Notes: generated from the sequence alone by a model not told the origin. 64,000 nucleotides of DNA from an uncultured Acidimicrobiales bacterium (GCA_938041035.1 CALHYX010000024.1:17506-81505), one strand, 5' to 3'; shown: positions 44,987-54,638, numbered from the stretch's first letter. Numbers and translations: made by a program.

Positions 44987-46591
44987 TTAGCCGAGCTTGG
45001 CCAGCGCCCGAGCGCGCAGTTCGTATTTGAGTACCTTGCCGCTCGCATTGAGCGGGAACTCGGTGACGAACTCGACGTGGCGGGGCACCTTGTAGTTCGC
45101 CATCTGGTCGCGGCACCACGCGATGAGGGTTTCGGCGTCGAGGTCGCCGCCGTCGGGCGTGCGGACGACGAACGCGTAACCGACTTCACCGAGGCGTTGG
45201 TCGGGCACGCCGACGACCGCGACGGCACCGATAGCCGGGTGCGGGTGCATCAGGTTTTCGATCTCGGCGGGATAGGCGTTGAACCCGCCGTTGATGAACA
45301 TGTCCTTCTTGCGGTCGGTGATGTCGATGTAGCCGGCCGCGTCCATGACGCCGATGTCGCCGGTGTGCAGCCAGCCGTCGTCGTCGATCGCCTCGGCGGT
45401 CTGCTCCGGATCGTCGAGGTAGCCGGCCATGATGTTGTAGCCCCGCACGACGATCTCGCCCGGTTCGCCGCGAGGCACCTCGGCTCCTGCGTCGTCGACG
45501 ACCAGCACCTCGACGTCGTCGATCGCCCGGCCCGACGTCGATGCGATCACCGCCGGGTCATCGTCGTGGCGACACATCGTGGCGATGCCCGACGACTCGG
45601 TCAACCCGTAGCCGGTCACGACCTTCTCGAAGCCCAGCCGATCGCGCATCTGATGAATCATCTCCACTGGAATCGCGGCGGCGCCGGTGACCGCGAGGCG
45701 CAGCGTCGACATGTCGTACCGGTCGAGGTCGGGGTGATTGAGGATCGTCTGGTAGATCGCGGGGGGACCAGGGAGCATGGAGATCTGTTCCTCGGGTATG
45801 CGGTCCATCACCGACGGCACGTCAAAAACGGCGTGGGGCAAGATGGTCGCCCCGGTCATCAGGCAGGCGAGGATGCCGGCGTTCAGCCCGAAGGAATGGA
45901 AGAAGGGGTTGATGATGAGGTACCGATCGCGGGCTTCGAGGCCGATCACCGAGGCCCAGGAGCGATAGGCCCGGCACACCTGTTCGTGGCCCAGCATCGC
46001 CCCCTTGGGCAACCCGGTGGTGCCGGAGGTGAACATGATGTGGCAGAGATCGTCGGCCCCGATCGACGCGGCCCGAGCGGCCTGATCATCAGCACCGATC
46101 GAGGCGCCGCGTTCGAGGTAGTCGGCAAACGCGACCGTGCCCTCGGGCACCGAGCCGCGCAGCACCACGATCTCGGGCCGCTCGCCGGCGGCGCCCCCGG
46201 CGTAGGCGGCGTCGAGCAGTTCGACGTAGTCGGTATCGAGGAAGTCGGTGACGGTAAAGAGGATTCTCGCGGAGGTCTTTTCGAGCAGATAGGCGGCCTC
46301 GGTGCCCTTCCAGCGGGTGTTGACCGGGACGAGGACACCACCGGCGGTGTGCACGCCGAGGGCGGCTACCACCCATTCCCAGGCATTCGGTGCCCACACC
46401 GCGACCCGATCGCCGGGGGCGACACCCGACGCCATCGCCGCAGCCGCGGAACCGGCGATGCGATCGCGCAACTCGACGAAGGACAATCGCAGCTCGCCGT
46501 CGACCAGGGCCTCGGCATCGCCAAACCGGTTGGCGGCATCCTCGATGAGTGCGGGGATCGTCGACCAGGGGACAGGTGGAGCAGTCGTCAT
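44987..46591 (-). CDS. Acyl-CoA synthetase, FadD3-like
   Basis: The 534-residue ANL-family ligase has the AMP-binding P-loop 'MFTSGTTGLPKGAMLGH', the 'GYGLTESSGIATMCRHD' A5 motif, 'GWLHTGDIGVMDAAGYIDITDRKKDMFINGGFNAYPAEIE' and catalytic Lys near the C-terminus ('LNASGKVLKYELRARA'). It activates a carboxylic acid to its CoA thioester. The pattern resembles FadD3 and other medium or ring-derived acid ligases but the substrate is not readable. ATG46591 was chosen over a TTG three codons upstream; TAGGTT lies seven bases before it. Confidence 0.93.
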   Translation of the reverse strand: MTTAPPVPWSTIPALIEDAANRFGDAEALVDGELRLSFVELRDRIAGSAAAAMASGVAPGDRVAVWAPNAWEWVVAALGVHTAGGVLVPVNTRWKGTEAAYLLEKTSARILFTVTDFLDTDYVELLDAAYAGGAAGERPEIVVLRGSVPEGTVAFADYLERGASIGADDQAARAASIGADDLCHIMFTSGTTGLPKGAMLGHEQVCRAYRSWASVIGLEARDRYLIINPFFHSFGLNAGILACLMTGATILPHAVFDVPSVMDRIPEEQISMLPGPPAIYQTILNHPDLDRYDMSTLRLAVTGAAAIPVEMIHQMRDRLGFEKVVTGYGLTESSGIATMCRHDDDPAVIASTSGRAIDDVEVLVVDDAGAEVPRGEPGEIVVRGYNIMAGYLDDPEQTAEAIDDDGWLHTGDIGVMDAAGYIDITDRKKDMFINGGFNAYPAEIENLMHPHPAIGAVAVVGVPDQRLGEVGYAFVVRTPDGGDLDAETLIAWCRDQMANYKVPRHVEFVTEFPLNASGKVLKYELRARALAKLG

Positions 46592-46598
46592 GGCGGTC

Positions 46599-46604
46599 AA
46601 CCTA
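46599..46604 (-). promoter_or_regulatory. -10 box TAGGTT before acyl-CoA synthetase gene (leaderless-type)
   Basis: On the minus strand TAGGTT, seven bases, then ATG46591. Confidence 0.5.
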
Positions 46605-46663
46605 GCCAGCGGCGCGGCGGTCGCCCAGTTCCCCCGGGGCCCCCGGGGTCCGGATCGATTCGG

Positions 46664-47365
46664 TTAGGAGACGACCTCGACCGGTGGCGAAACTTCCGGC
46701 GCGGCGGTGTCGGCATGGGGGACCGGCGCGGTGACGATCGAGGCGGCGATATCGCGTGCGGTCATGGCGAAATAGGTGGCCCATGCCGCGATTCCCAGGA
46801 ACTTGGCCATGTCCTCGAAGATCAGTCCGGCGCTCGATCCGAACGGAACGATCTGATCGATACCCACCGAGACACCGAACGCGACGCCCGCCGCGACGAG
46901 CATCGCCCACCGTGTCCGAAGCACCTCGGTCCGGTTCTCGAGGACCCACCACGCGGTGAGGACGCCGTACATCAGGTAGAAGCCCGCCTTCGGTATGCCG
47001 AGGAACTTGGCGACGATGATGTGGAGCTGGAGCAGATCGTCGAAGAGCAGCAGGGCGGTCAGGGTGGCTCCACCCCGCAGGAAGGTTGCCGCCGGGTCGC
47101 GTCCGGCGAGTCGGCTCAGCAGGGCCGCGCCGGCCGCGCTCATGGCCGCCACCGCCCAGGTCAAGATGCCGAGATTCGACACCAGCCCGGTGTACCAGGG
47201 CAGGTCCGCCGTGTGGGCCGGGTCCAACAGCAGATCCTCGCGCGGCACCACGTTCTGCGCGACCAGCACGGTGATGAGGACGAGTGCAACCGTCCAGGTG
47301 GCGAGGAGCGGTATCAGGGGTTGGAGACCACTGGTCCAACCCCGTTGTTGTCGCCGTTCGCTCAC
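46664..47365 (-). CDS. Multi-helix membrane protein, unknown function
   Basis: The 233-residue protein has six or seven predicted helices ('LIPLLATWTVALVLITVLVA', 'LGILTWAVAAMSAAGAALLS', 'FLRGGATLTALLLFDDLLQLHIIVAKFLG', 'KAGFYLMYGVLTAWWVL', 'WAMLVAAGVAFGVSVGI', 'LIFEDMAKFLGIAAWATYFAMTA'). Asp-Asp and His residues inside helix 3 ('LLFDDLLQLHI') could bind a ligand or metal. No family recognised. GTG47365 was chosen because everything upstream is Arg-rich noise overlapping the divergent gene's region. It faces away from the GGDEF-EAL gene (101-base gap), so shared regulation is possible. Confidence 0.7.
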   Translation of the reverse strand: MSERRQQRGWTSGLQPLIPLLATWTVALVLITVLVAQNVVPREDLLLDPAHTADLPWYTGLVSNLGILTWAVAAMSAAGAALLSRLAGRDPAATFLRGGATLTALLLFDDLLQLHIIVAKFLGIPKAGFYLMYGVLTAWWVLENRTEVLRTRWAMLVAAGVAFGVSVGIDQIVPFGSSAGLIFEDMAKFLGIAAWATYFAMTARDIAASIVTAPVPHADTAAPEVSPPVEVVS

Positions 47366-47466
47366 CGGTTCTGCATCGGTCGGTTCGGGCGTGCGCTTTA
47401 CGAACCGGTGCGGCCCGGTGGCCGCGGCGATGTCAACTCGGTCGTGCCCGTGCCGATGGGAACCCC

Positions 47467-49755
47467 GTGTCCAGCGACTCCCCCGGCGATCCCTCGCCAC
47501 CGGCTCTGACGCCGATTCAGCGGTGGTGGCGGCTCGCGCCCTGGGTTGCCCTGCTGGTCGGGTTGGTCCTGACCGTCGCGTTTGTCTACAGCCGCAACCG
47601 CGCCGATGACGCCGCCCGGACCCACGCCACCGAGGTAGCCCGGCTCGAGCAGGATCTGATGGTGCTCGCCGAGCGCGACGAGCTTCTCGCCGAGGCCGCT
47701 CGCCTCGAGGTGACCATGAGCGGCGTCGCCGTGATGCTCGGTCAGGTGGCACCCGAGGTTGCCCTCGGTGACTTCGTCGCCGCCCTACCGCCGGATCTAC
47801 GCCGCACGATCGATGGTCTCGCCATCGTCGGAACCCACGAAGTCTCCCTCGACGGCGGCAAGCGATTGCCGGTCGAGTCGGACACGACCGCGGACACGAC
47901 CATCGTGCGGTCGGTGCTCGCTGCCCATCCGGCCAACGGTCTGCTTCGGGTCGGAGACGATGCGGTTGCGATCGACGGCATGTCCGAGCTCTTCGACCGT
48001 CGCCCCGCCGGCCTCACGGTGCTACCGGACACGGTGCTCGGCGGCGAGGGTCCGGTCACCGTCGTGGTGCAACCCGTACCGGAACAAACCGATCTGTACG
48101 TCGTCGCCATCGCGTCGACGGACCGTTTCCTCGGCCTCGACGGTGGGGCGACCCTCGAGGCCATCGACAATCGCGATCTGGCCTCCGTCGCCATCGGAAC
48201 CGTCGTCGTAGACGGCGACCGCGGCACGGTTGGGGTGCGGCTGCTCAACACCGCCTGGAAGTTGGAGCTGCCGGTAGAGGCGACGGATGTTCCCGCCGGT
48301 ATGGGAGTGGCGACCTGGTGGACCCTTATCGGCGGAATTCTCGCCACCATCGGCCTCGTGCTCGCCGTGCAGTGGTTGAGCGGCGCCGCCGCTCGCTCCC
48401 ATCAGGCGCGGGTCGACCTCCGACGCGCTCGGGCCTTCCTGCGCCACCAGTCGCTCCACGACGAACTCACCGGCCTACCCAATCGGGCGCTGCTGTACGA
48501 CCGGCTCAACCACGCACTGGCGCGGGCGGCTCGCACCGGCGACCGGGTCGGTTTGTTGTTGCTCGACCTCGACGGCTTCCAGCTCGTGAACGACAGCCTC
48601 GGGCATCGTTCCGGCGACCAGGTCATCGCCGAACTCGCCGATCGGCTCGACGCGGCGACCCGCGACGAAGACTCGCTGGCTCGACTCGGCGGTGACGAGT
48701 TCGTCGTCATCTGCGAACGGGTGGAGGACTCCGCCGGGCTCGGTGCCGTGGCCGACCGACTGCGTCAGGCCGTGAACCACCCGTTGGTGCACGGTTCGGA
48801 ACCCATTCGGCTCACCACGAGCGTCGGCATGGCCCTGTCGCGCGGCGAGGCCGACTCCTCGGACTCGCTGCTGAGCGAAGCCAAGAGCGCGCTCAAAGCC
48901 GCCAAGACGGCGGGTAGGAGCCAGATCGAAATCTTCGATCCGGGTGCTGACCAGCCGAGTGATCGACTCGAGATCGAACAGGCCGTGCGTCGGGGGGTTG
49001 AGCGCGATGAGTTCGTCGTGCACTTCCAGCCCATCGTCGACCTGAAGACCGGCGCGGTTCGCAAGCTCGAAGCGCTCATCCGGTGGCCCGACCCCGAGAC
49101 CGGTGAACTGCGGTCACCCGGTGAGTTTCTGCCCGCCGCCGAGGCCGCCGGCCTGCTCGACACGCTCGACCTCGGCACCTTCCACAAAGTCTGTTCGCAA
49201 CTGGTCGAGTGGTCCCACGACCCGCGGGCGGCCGACTGGTCGGCCACCGTGAACTTCTCCCCGACGGCCGTGCTGTCGCCGAGCTTTGCCCGCAATATCG
49301 CCACGGTGCTCGAGTCGACCGAGGTTCGTCCCGACCGCCTGGTGGTCGAGGTCACCGAAGGAGCGCTGCTCAAAGACGCTGACTTGAGCATCGCGGCGAT
49401 CAACGCGCTCCACGAGCTGGGCGTCCGGGTTGCCATCGACGACTTCGGCACCGGCTATTCGTCCCTGGCCTACCTGCACAAGTTCCCGATCGACATCTTG
49501 AAGATCGACCGGAGTTTTGTCGCTCCCCTCGACGAGCCGGGATCGTCGTCGGCCATCGTGGAGGCCATCATCGACATCGCGACCCGGCTCGATATCGAGT
49601 TGGTCGCCGAAGGGATCGAGACCGATTCCCAAGGGGCGAAGGTGCACGAGCTTGGCGTACCGCTCGGACAGGGCTACTTCTACTGTCGGCCCAAACCGGC
49701 GGAGGAGATCGCGTCCGACTACCTGCCTGAGCTGTCGTCCACGCTCGCGACCTGA
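47467..49755 (+). CDS. GGDEF-EAL cyclic-di-GMP signalling protein with extracytoplasmic sensor
   Basis: The 762-residue protein has an N-terminal helix ('LAPWVALLVGLVLTVAFVY'), an outside domain of about 250 residues (roughly 40-285), a second helix ('TWWTLIGGILATIGLVLAVQWL'), then GGDEF and EAL domains. The cyclase motif 'GGDEF' is intact at 408-412, with inhibitory-site RxxD (Arg399-Asp402) five residues before it. 'KLEALIRW' (EAL at 535-537), 'VEVTEGALL', 'DDFGTGYSSLAYL' and 'LVAEGIE' show an intact phosphodiesterase. It may make or break c-di-GMP depending on the signal. Start GTG47467 gives a short cytosolic head before the first helix. Confidence 0.92.
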   Translation: MSSDSPGDPSPPALTPIQRWWRLAPWVALLVGLVLTVAFVYSRNRADDAARTHATEVARLEQDLMVLAERDELLAEAARLEVTMSGVAVMLGQVAPEVALGDFVAALPPDLRRTIDGLAIVGTHEVSLDGGKRLPVESDTTADTTIVRSVLAAHPANGLLRVGDDAVAIDGMSELFDRRPAGLTVLPDTVLGGEGPVTVVVQPVPEQTDLYVVAIASTDRFLGLDGGATLEAIDNRDLASVAIGTVVVDGDRGTVGVRLLNTAWKLELPVEATDVPAGMGVATWWTLIGGILATIGLVLAVQWLSGAAARSHQARVDLRRARAFLRHQSLHDELTGLPNRALLYDRLNHALARAARTGDRVGLLLLDLDGFQLVNDSLGHRSGDQVIAELADRLDAATRDEDSLARLGGDEFVVICERVEDSAGLGAVADRLRQAVNHPLVHGSEPIRLTTSVGMALSRGEADSSDSLLSEAKSALKAAKTAGRSQIEIFDPGADQPSDRLEIEQAVRRGVERDEFVVHFQPIVDLKTGAVRKLEALIRWPDPETGELRSPGEFLPAAEAAGLLDTLDLGTFHKVCSQLVEWSHDPRAADWSATVNFSPTAVLSPSFARNIATVLESTEVRPDRLVVEVTEGALLKDADLSIAAINALHELGVRVAIDDFGTGYSSLAYLHKFPIDILKIDRSFVAPLDEPGSSSAIVEAIIDIATRLDIELVAEGIETDSQGAKVHELGVPLGQGYFYCRPKPAEEIASDYLPELSSTLAT

Positions 49756-49758
49756 GGG

Positions 49759-51138
49759 CTACTCGGGGTAGTTCGGGTTGGCGACATACAGCTTGTCGAG
49801 CGTGGCCTCGGCGAGGGCGGCCACGATGGCGTCGGGATCGAGGGACCCCTCCGCTATCCGGGCGGAAAGCTCCGAGTCGGAGCCGACGCCCAGAGCATCC
49901 AGGCGAGCGTGATGGCGGGCATCGAGTAGGGGAGCGAGGGCGGTTTCGCGTTGGGCGATGCCCACGGCGTTGGCGGCGACGCGCAGGAGATACGACACCC
50001 GGGGGTCGTCCACGACGGGCCGCACATCGGTATCGAGAAACGTCGCGACCGCATCGAGCAGCTCGGGAGCCGCCGGGCGGTCGTGCACCCCGCGCTCTTC
50101 GGGTGGCGCGAGACGGAGCTCGTCCACCGGATCGACGTCGTGCAGCGCGACGGGCGCCAGCAACAACAACAGGTCGTACTCGGTCTCGGCGACGCGTCGA
50201 CCAATGGTGGCCAACTCGATCGAGGGGTGCAGTCCCAGGAGGTGCCCGGAGGTCTGGAGCCGGCAGATGATCCCCCAGCGCAACGTGCCGAAGACCTCCC
50301 ACCAGTGCAGGCGGTCGGGCGAGACATCGTCGCCGCCGGCCGCCCGATACGCCGCCAGGAGTTCGGCTCGGGTGCCGAAGCCGCCGGCCGGTAATCGGGA
50401 GCCGAACCGCCACGCCCGCACACACAACCAGCCGAGGTCCTCGACGGGGTCGCCGACGTGGGCGAGCTCCCAGTCGAGCACCGCGGTGAGCCCGCGTTCC
50501 TCGTCGACCAGCAGGTTGCCGGTGCGAAAGTCCCCGTGGACCACCGCTCGGCGTCCTTCCGGCGGGCCGTGATCGTGAAGCCAGCCGATGGCGAAGTCGA
50601 ACACGGGGTGTGGATCGTCGAGGTCGGCCCACAACCGCTCCCAGAATCGGAGCTGGTCGACGGTGGGCAAGTCGGGGAGGGCATCGGGGTCGACGGTGTG
50701 AATGCTGGCCAGGGCCCCGGCGAACTGTGCGGTGAGGCCGGGCCGGACGGCGGCGAACCGGTCGTCGCGCAACAACTTCCGCGGTATGGCTTCGCCGGCC
50801 CGACGTTCGGTGATCACCCAGGGGCGCTCCAACGGGTCGGCGCCGGTGCCCGCCGCGACCACCGTCGCGACCGGTGTCCCGGCGGCACCGGCCGCCTCGA
50901 CCAGGGCGGCCTCGGTCGGGCCGTGCAGTGCGGTGGGACTGTCCGCGGTGCGGCTCCGTTGCATGATCATGTCGGTGGCGGTGCCGTCGGCGGTGACGGT
51001 GAAGCTCCAGGTCTCGCGTGAGGCACCGCTCGAGAGCCGGCGCACCCCGTCGACGACCGGGTCGAGCAGCGTCGTTGCTTCGGTCAGCGCCTCGCGCAGC
51101 GCCTCGGCGAGTGCGTCCCGGGCCGGTTCGGTCGTCAT
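49759..51138 (-). CDS. Phosphotransferase family protein (APH/acyl-CoA-dehydrogenase-associated type)
   Basis: The 459-residue protein is an aminoglycoside-phosphotransferase-fold kinase. It shows 'RRLSSGASRETWSFTV' (nucleotide loop), Brenner motif 'AVVHGDFRTGNLLVDEERG' with the catalytic Asp, and 'AVLDWELAHVGDPVEDLGWL' (metal Asp). This form with a long C-terminal helical domain (about residues 340-459) is common next to acyl-CoA dehydrogenase genes in actinobacteria and is not an antibiotic-resistance determinant as far as can be told. The substrate is unknown. It is convergent with the GGDEF-EAL gene (three-base gap). Confidence 0.88.
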   Translation of the reverse strand: MTTEPARDALAEALREALTEATTLLDPVVDGVRRLSSGASRETWSFTVTADGTATDMIMQRSRTADSPTALHGPTEAALVEAAGAAGTPVATVVAAGTGADPLERPWVITERRAGEAIPRKLLRDDRFAAVRPGLTAQFAGALASIHTVDPDALPDLPTVDQLRFWERLWADLDDPHPVFDFAIGWLHDHGPPEGRRAVVHGDFRTGNLLVDEERGLTAVLDWELAHVGDPVEDLGWLCVRAWRFGSRLPAGGFGTRAELLAAYRAAGGDDVSPDRLHWWEVFGTLRWGIICRLQTSGHLLGLHPSIELATIGRRVAETEYDLLLLLAPVALHDVDPVDELRLAPPEERGVHDRPAAPELLDAVATFLDTDVRPVVDDPRVSYLLRVAANAVGIAQRETALAPLLDARHHARLDALGVGSDSELSARIAEGSLDPDAIVAALAEATLDKLYVANPNYPE

Positions 51139-51163
51139 CGATGCGATCGGCGGGTTCGAGCGC

Positions 51164-52258
51164 TCACGACGCGAGCGCGCCGATCAGCTCTCGCAGCCAG
51201 TCATCGACGTTCGGGGCGACCTCGATCGGCGTCTTGCCCAGCCGGACGACGACCGCGTCGGCTCCGGGGACGACGATGATCCGTTGCGTTTCATACCCCT
51301 GGGCGGCGAAGGTGCCCGGGGGGTCATCCCACACCCACCAGTGGGCGCCGTATCCGCAGCCCTCCTCGTCGCTGCCGCGCCGCGCCCGGGCGTAGTCCAC
51401 CCATCCCTCGGGGAGGAGGCGCTCGCCCTCCCAAACGCCATCGCGCAGATACAGCAGGCCGAACCGGGCGAAGTCGCGCGCGGTGGCCCAGACAAAGGAT
51501 GATCCGACGAAGGTGCCGGCGGTGTCGAACTTGGGGCTCGCCGACCTCATCCCCAACGGTTCGAAGATATTGGCCCGCAGCCAGTCCCGGGTCGCCTCAT
51601 GGCGATCGGGAGCATCTTCGGCGCCGGAAGTATCGGGGTTCCCGGCGGCGATACGGTCGCCCACGATGCGGGCGACGATGTTGCTGGTGCCGCTCGAGTA
51701 GTTGAACTGCGAGTCGGGAGAAGCCGCGGCGGGCAGGGACGCGGCGTAGGCGGCCATGTCGTGTTGGCCGTCGCCGAACAGCATCTCGATGCAGTGGCTC
51801 TTGCTCTCATCGACGTAGTCCTCGGCGAACTCGAGTCCCGAAGCCATCCGCAGCAGGTGGTCGAGGGTGATCGCGTGGCGCGGATCGGTGGTGTCCGCCC
51901 ATTCCGGCACCGGCGCGCGGGCGCGAATGTCGAGCTCGCCGCGGCCGACCAGAATCCCGACCGCCGCCTGCACCATGCTCTTCGCCATCGACCAGGAGAT
52001 CAGCTTCGTGTCGACGGTGGTGTCGGGGCCGTACCGTTCGGCCACGATCGTTCCCCCCTGGACGATGACGACGGCAAGGCTCTCGCCAAACCGGTCGAAG
52101 GCCCGGTCGCCTGCGAAAGCCACGTCGAGCAGTGCATCGATGGCGTCGGCGTTGGGATGCGCCGCCGTTGGCCACACCGAGGTCGGCCACGGCACCCCCG
52201 CGGGTTGGGCGGGAAGCGGGACGAGTGTCGCGGGGTCACACGCGGGGTGAATGGGCAT
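51164..52258 (-). CDS. Beta-lactamase-family serine hydrolase
   Basis: The 364-residue protein has the SxxK catalytic pair (Ser90-Lys93 in 'ISWSMAKSMVQAA') and a Tyr motif 'FNYSSGTSN' (Tyr187), the set of class C/EstB-like hydrolases. A third motif is not sharply conserved ('GYETQRIIVV' region). No signal peptide is seen, so it is probably cytoplasmic and an esterase or amidase rather than a beta-lactamase. It lies 25 bases before the phosphotransferase gene on the same strand. Confidence 0.88.
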   Translation of the reverse strand: MPIHPACDPATLVPLPAQPAGVPWPTSVWPTAAHPNADAIDALLDVAFAGDRAFDRFGESLAVVIVQGGTIVAERYGPDTTVDTKLISWSMAKSMVQAAVGILVGRGELDIRARAPVPEWADTTDPRHAITLDHLLRMASGLEFAEDYVDESKSHCIEMLFGDGQHDMAAYAASLPAAASPDSQFNYSSGTSNIVARIVGDRIAAGNPDTSGAEDAPDRHEATRDWLRANIFEPLGMRSASPKFDTAGTFVGSSFVWATARDFARFGLLYLRDGVWEGERLLPEGWVDYARARRGSDEEGCGYGAHWWVWDDPPGTFAAQGYETQRIIVVPGADAVVVRLGKTPIEVAPNVDDWLRELIGALAS

Positions 52259-52472
52259 GCTTCGAGCTTGTCACCTCGGGGGGAATGCCGGGAATCTCGG
52301 CTTGGTTGAACCACTATGGAGCGACGGAGGATCATCGTGGATCCGCCTTGTCATCCCGGAAGATCGTTGAAATCTCGCGACTTTTTCCCGTGCTCAACCG
52401 TCCCTATACCGGCGGGCGCACCCGTGTGTCCGCGGTGAACGAGTGGCTCCCCCTGGCCGCTGAGGAGATCCC

Positions 52473-53267
52473 ATGACCCGACGAGTTCCGAACATCATCC
52501 TCGTCGCCCTGTTGTTTCTGGCCCTGCTGGTGATCCTGATCCAGTCGAGTTTCCTCGATGTGAACTGGCCGTGGGAGAACGTCGAGGTGGCGTCTTCCAA
52601 GACCGAATTCACGATCGAGGGACCCGCAGAGGTCTACAAGGTCGAGGCGATCGCCCTCGACTGTCACGCTCGCGTCTACGCCTCGGTCCCGGTGGAGGGG
52701 CGCAAGGAACACAAAGTCGCCGGCCAGGTGTATCGCACCGACACCATCGAGATCGACGCACTCGGCGATATCGACACGTGCGTCGATCGAGACGGCGTGG
52801 AGATCACCGAGAACGCCGATGGCACCTTCTCGGTGTCGATCCCGGCGGAGGCGATTCGCTTTGAGCGGCCCCGCGTGGATGCCCATGCCACCCAGAACAG
52901 CGTCCGGTACGACAAAGGTCTGCTCGGCAAGCTCACCGATGCGTTCCCGTGGGTGAGCGATTCCGAGGGTCTGACCCCGGGAGCGTATTCGTTCGCCCAG
53001 AGTGCGGTCGGCGGCAGCGCCTGCATGGAACAGGCCTATGAGGTCACCGAGGAGCTCATCGTCGACGCCTACCGGGCGCAACTGATCGAGCAGGGGGCCG
53101 ACCCGGATCGGGTGACGGTCGACATCGACGGCGAACCGAACTTCGGCCAACACCCGCTGCCGCCGATGCCCGAGGACATGGAGTTCCAGGTCGACGGCCA
53201 GGGCGTGGAGTGCACCGTGAGCCCCGATGCGTTCGACCAGGCGCCCGCCCCCGACAACGGCGTCTGA
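52473..53267 (+). CDS. Membrane-anchored protein, unknown function
   Basis: The 264-residue protein has one N-terminal helix ('IILVALLFLALLVILIQSSF') and then an extracytoplasmic or cytosolic domain with 'GPAEVYKVEAIALDCHARV', 'RTDTIEIDALGDIDTCVDRDGV' and acidic C-terminal Asp/Glu/Pro residues, three Cys outside the membrane. Its strand pattern recalls a DUF4230-like fold but I am not certain. ATG52473 follows GAGGAG. It stands alone between divergent and convergent neighbours. Confidence 0.72.
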   Translation: MTRRVPNIILVALLFLALLVILIQSSFLDVNWPWENVEVASSKTEFTIEGPAEVYKVEAIALDCHARVYASVPVEGRKEHKVAGQVYRTDTIEIDALGDIDTCVDRDGVEITENADGTFSVSIPAEAIRFERPRVDAHATQNSVRYDKGLLGKLTDAFPWVSDSEGLTPGAYSFAQSAVGGSACMEQAYEVTEELIVDAYRAQLIEQGADPDRVTVDIDGEPNFGQHPLPPMPEDMEFQVDGQGVECTVSPDAFDQAPAPDNGV

Positions 53268-53303
53268 GCCGGCCATCCCGGCGAACCGGGTGGTGGCGAA
53301 GGG

Positions 53304-54626
53304 TTACGGCAATTCGACCACGATGGTCTCGAACGCTTCGGGGTCGGTGCCGTCGGCGCGAGCTACCGCCACCCGTTCGCCATCCGGGCTGATCACCAGG
53401 CCGGCGTATTCGCCCGGCGGCAACAGCTCGATGAGCTGACCGTCGTCGTTGGCGAGCCAGACGGGTTCCAGAACGCCGCTGAATCGGCTGAACACGGCTG
53501 CGTCCCCGGCCGGGGTCACGTCGCCGTACAAGATGCCGGCCGTCGGGTCGTGGGTGGGTAGTGGCGCCGTTGCGTTGGGCACCAGTCCGGGGGGCCCGAA
53601 CTCGATACCCGTGCGGGTGAACAATGCGATGCTCGATCGATCGTCGGACAGGGCAAAAAGGTACGCGGTGCGGCTGTCGATGCGCCCGCCGTCGGCATCG
53701 AGCAGCGTCATCTCGTCCCGCGAGGACCGGGTGATGAAGCCCCCGTCCTCGAGCTGCACGATGTCCTCGAAGGAACCGTCGAACTCCGGGGTGGCTACGC
53801 CGGTGGCGAGGTCGACCCGCACGACCCGTTCGCTTCCGCTATCGGTGCCGGAGGTCATGGCCGACGCGATGAGCCCGGTGCGGTCGATGGTGATATCCGG
53901 CGTGCTGTACCACTGGTCGACTCCGGTGACCTCGATCGCGCGCAGGTTTGTGAGCGTGCCGTCCGGGCGCTCATCGCCGATGAATATCTGCCCGGCGAAG
54001 CCCTCGCACTGTTCGATAATGACCGCTCGGCCGTCGCCCGTGCGTACGAACGCGCCTTCGGCATCCTGCGCCGCTCCTTCGATCGCCGGGGTGGGGGTGG
54101 AGCCGTCGAGCGGCACCCGGATGAGCTGGCTGCGCGGGAACCCCTCGCAGCCGAGCTCGGCGGTGAGGGCTGCGACGATGACGGCCTCGCCGTCGGCGGA
54201 GAAGTAGACCGGCGTCCCCGACGCGACCGAGACCCGAGGCGTCGACGGTTCGGGCAGCGTGGTCGCCACCACCCCCGGATCGGTTGTCGTCGTCGCGGGC
54301 AGGGTGGGGGAGCTGGTCGTTTGGGGGACGGTCGTGGTGGTCGCCGCCGAAGGGTCACCGCTGGTCACCAGCGGCGGCACCGTGCCCGCAGCCGAGGTGG
54401 TGGTTCCGTCATCCGCAGATTCGTTTCCCGATGTGGACGCCGGGGCTGCGGTCGTGACCGGAACGGTGGTCGCCGCGGTCGTCGTCGGTCCACCCAGTTC
54501 GGACGGGCCGTCGCTGCCGCACGCCGACGCAATCAGCGCGAGGGCGCTCAAACCGCCGATGACCAGCCGGACGCGCCGAGGTTGTACCGAGCGGTACGTC
54601 TTCTGGGTGGGGGGCCGGGTGGACAC
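53304..54626 (-). CDS. Predicted lipoprotein with Thr-rich linker and beta-propeller-like domain
   Basis: The 440-residue protein has a lipobox ('LALIASAC', Cys about residue 30), a linker of about 90 residues rich in Thr, Ser and Pro, then a propeller-like region with repeats 'GTPVYFSADGEAVIV', 'AFVRTGDGRAVIIEQC', 'AVFSRFSGVLEPVWLANDDGQL' and 'YAGLVISPDGERVAVARADG', in the style of TolB blades. Such Thr-rich tethers are O-glycosylated in some actinobacteria. The layout matches the anchored protein at 19349-20491. GTG54626 is preceded by TACCTT at six bases. Function unknown. Confidence 0.8.
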   Translation of the reverse strand: MSTRPPTQKTYRSVQPRRVRLVIGGLSALALIASACGSDGPSELGGPTTTAATTVPVTTAAPASTSGNESADDGTTTSAAGTVPPLVTSGDPSAATTTTVPQTTSSPTLPATTTTDPGVVATTLPEPSTPRVSVASGTPVYFSADGEAVIVAALTAELGCEGFPRSQLIRVPLDGSTPTPAIEGAAQDAEGAFVRTGDGRAVIIEQCEGFAGQIFIGDERPDGTLTNLRAIEVTGVDQWYSTPDITIDRTGLIASAMTSGTDSGSERVVRVDLATGVATPEFDGSFEDIVQLEDGGFITRSSRDEMTLLDADGGRIDSRTAYLFALSDDRSSIALFTRTGIEFGPPGLVPNATAPLPTHDPTAGILYGDVTPAGDAAVFSRFSGVLEPVWLANDDGQLIELLPPGEYAGLVISPDGERVAVARADGTDPEAFETIVVELP

Positions 54627-54632
54627 ACCCGC

Positions 54633-54638
54633 AAGGTA
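54633..54638 (-). promoter_or_regulatory. -10 box TACCTT before lipoprotein gene (leaderless-type)
   Basis: On the minus strand TACCTT, six bases, then GTG54626. Confidence 0.5.

Noticed and set aside
49759..51138. Antibiotic-resistance phosphotransferase
   Set aside because: It has the common fold, but the long C-terminal domain is that of metabolic actinobacterial kinases; no evidence for drug resistance.
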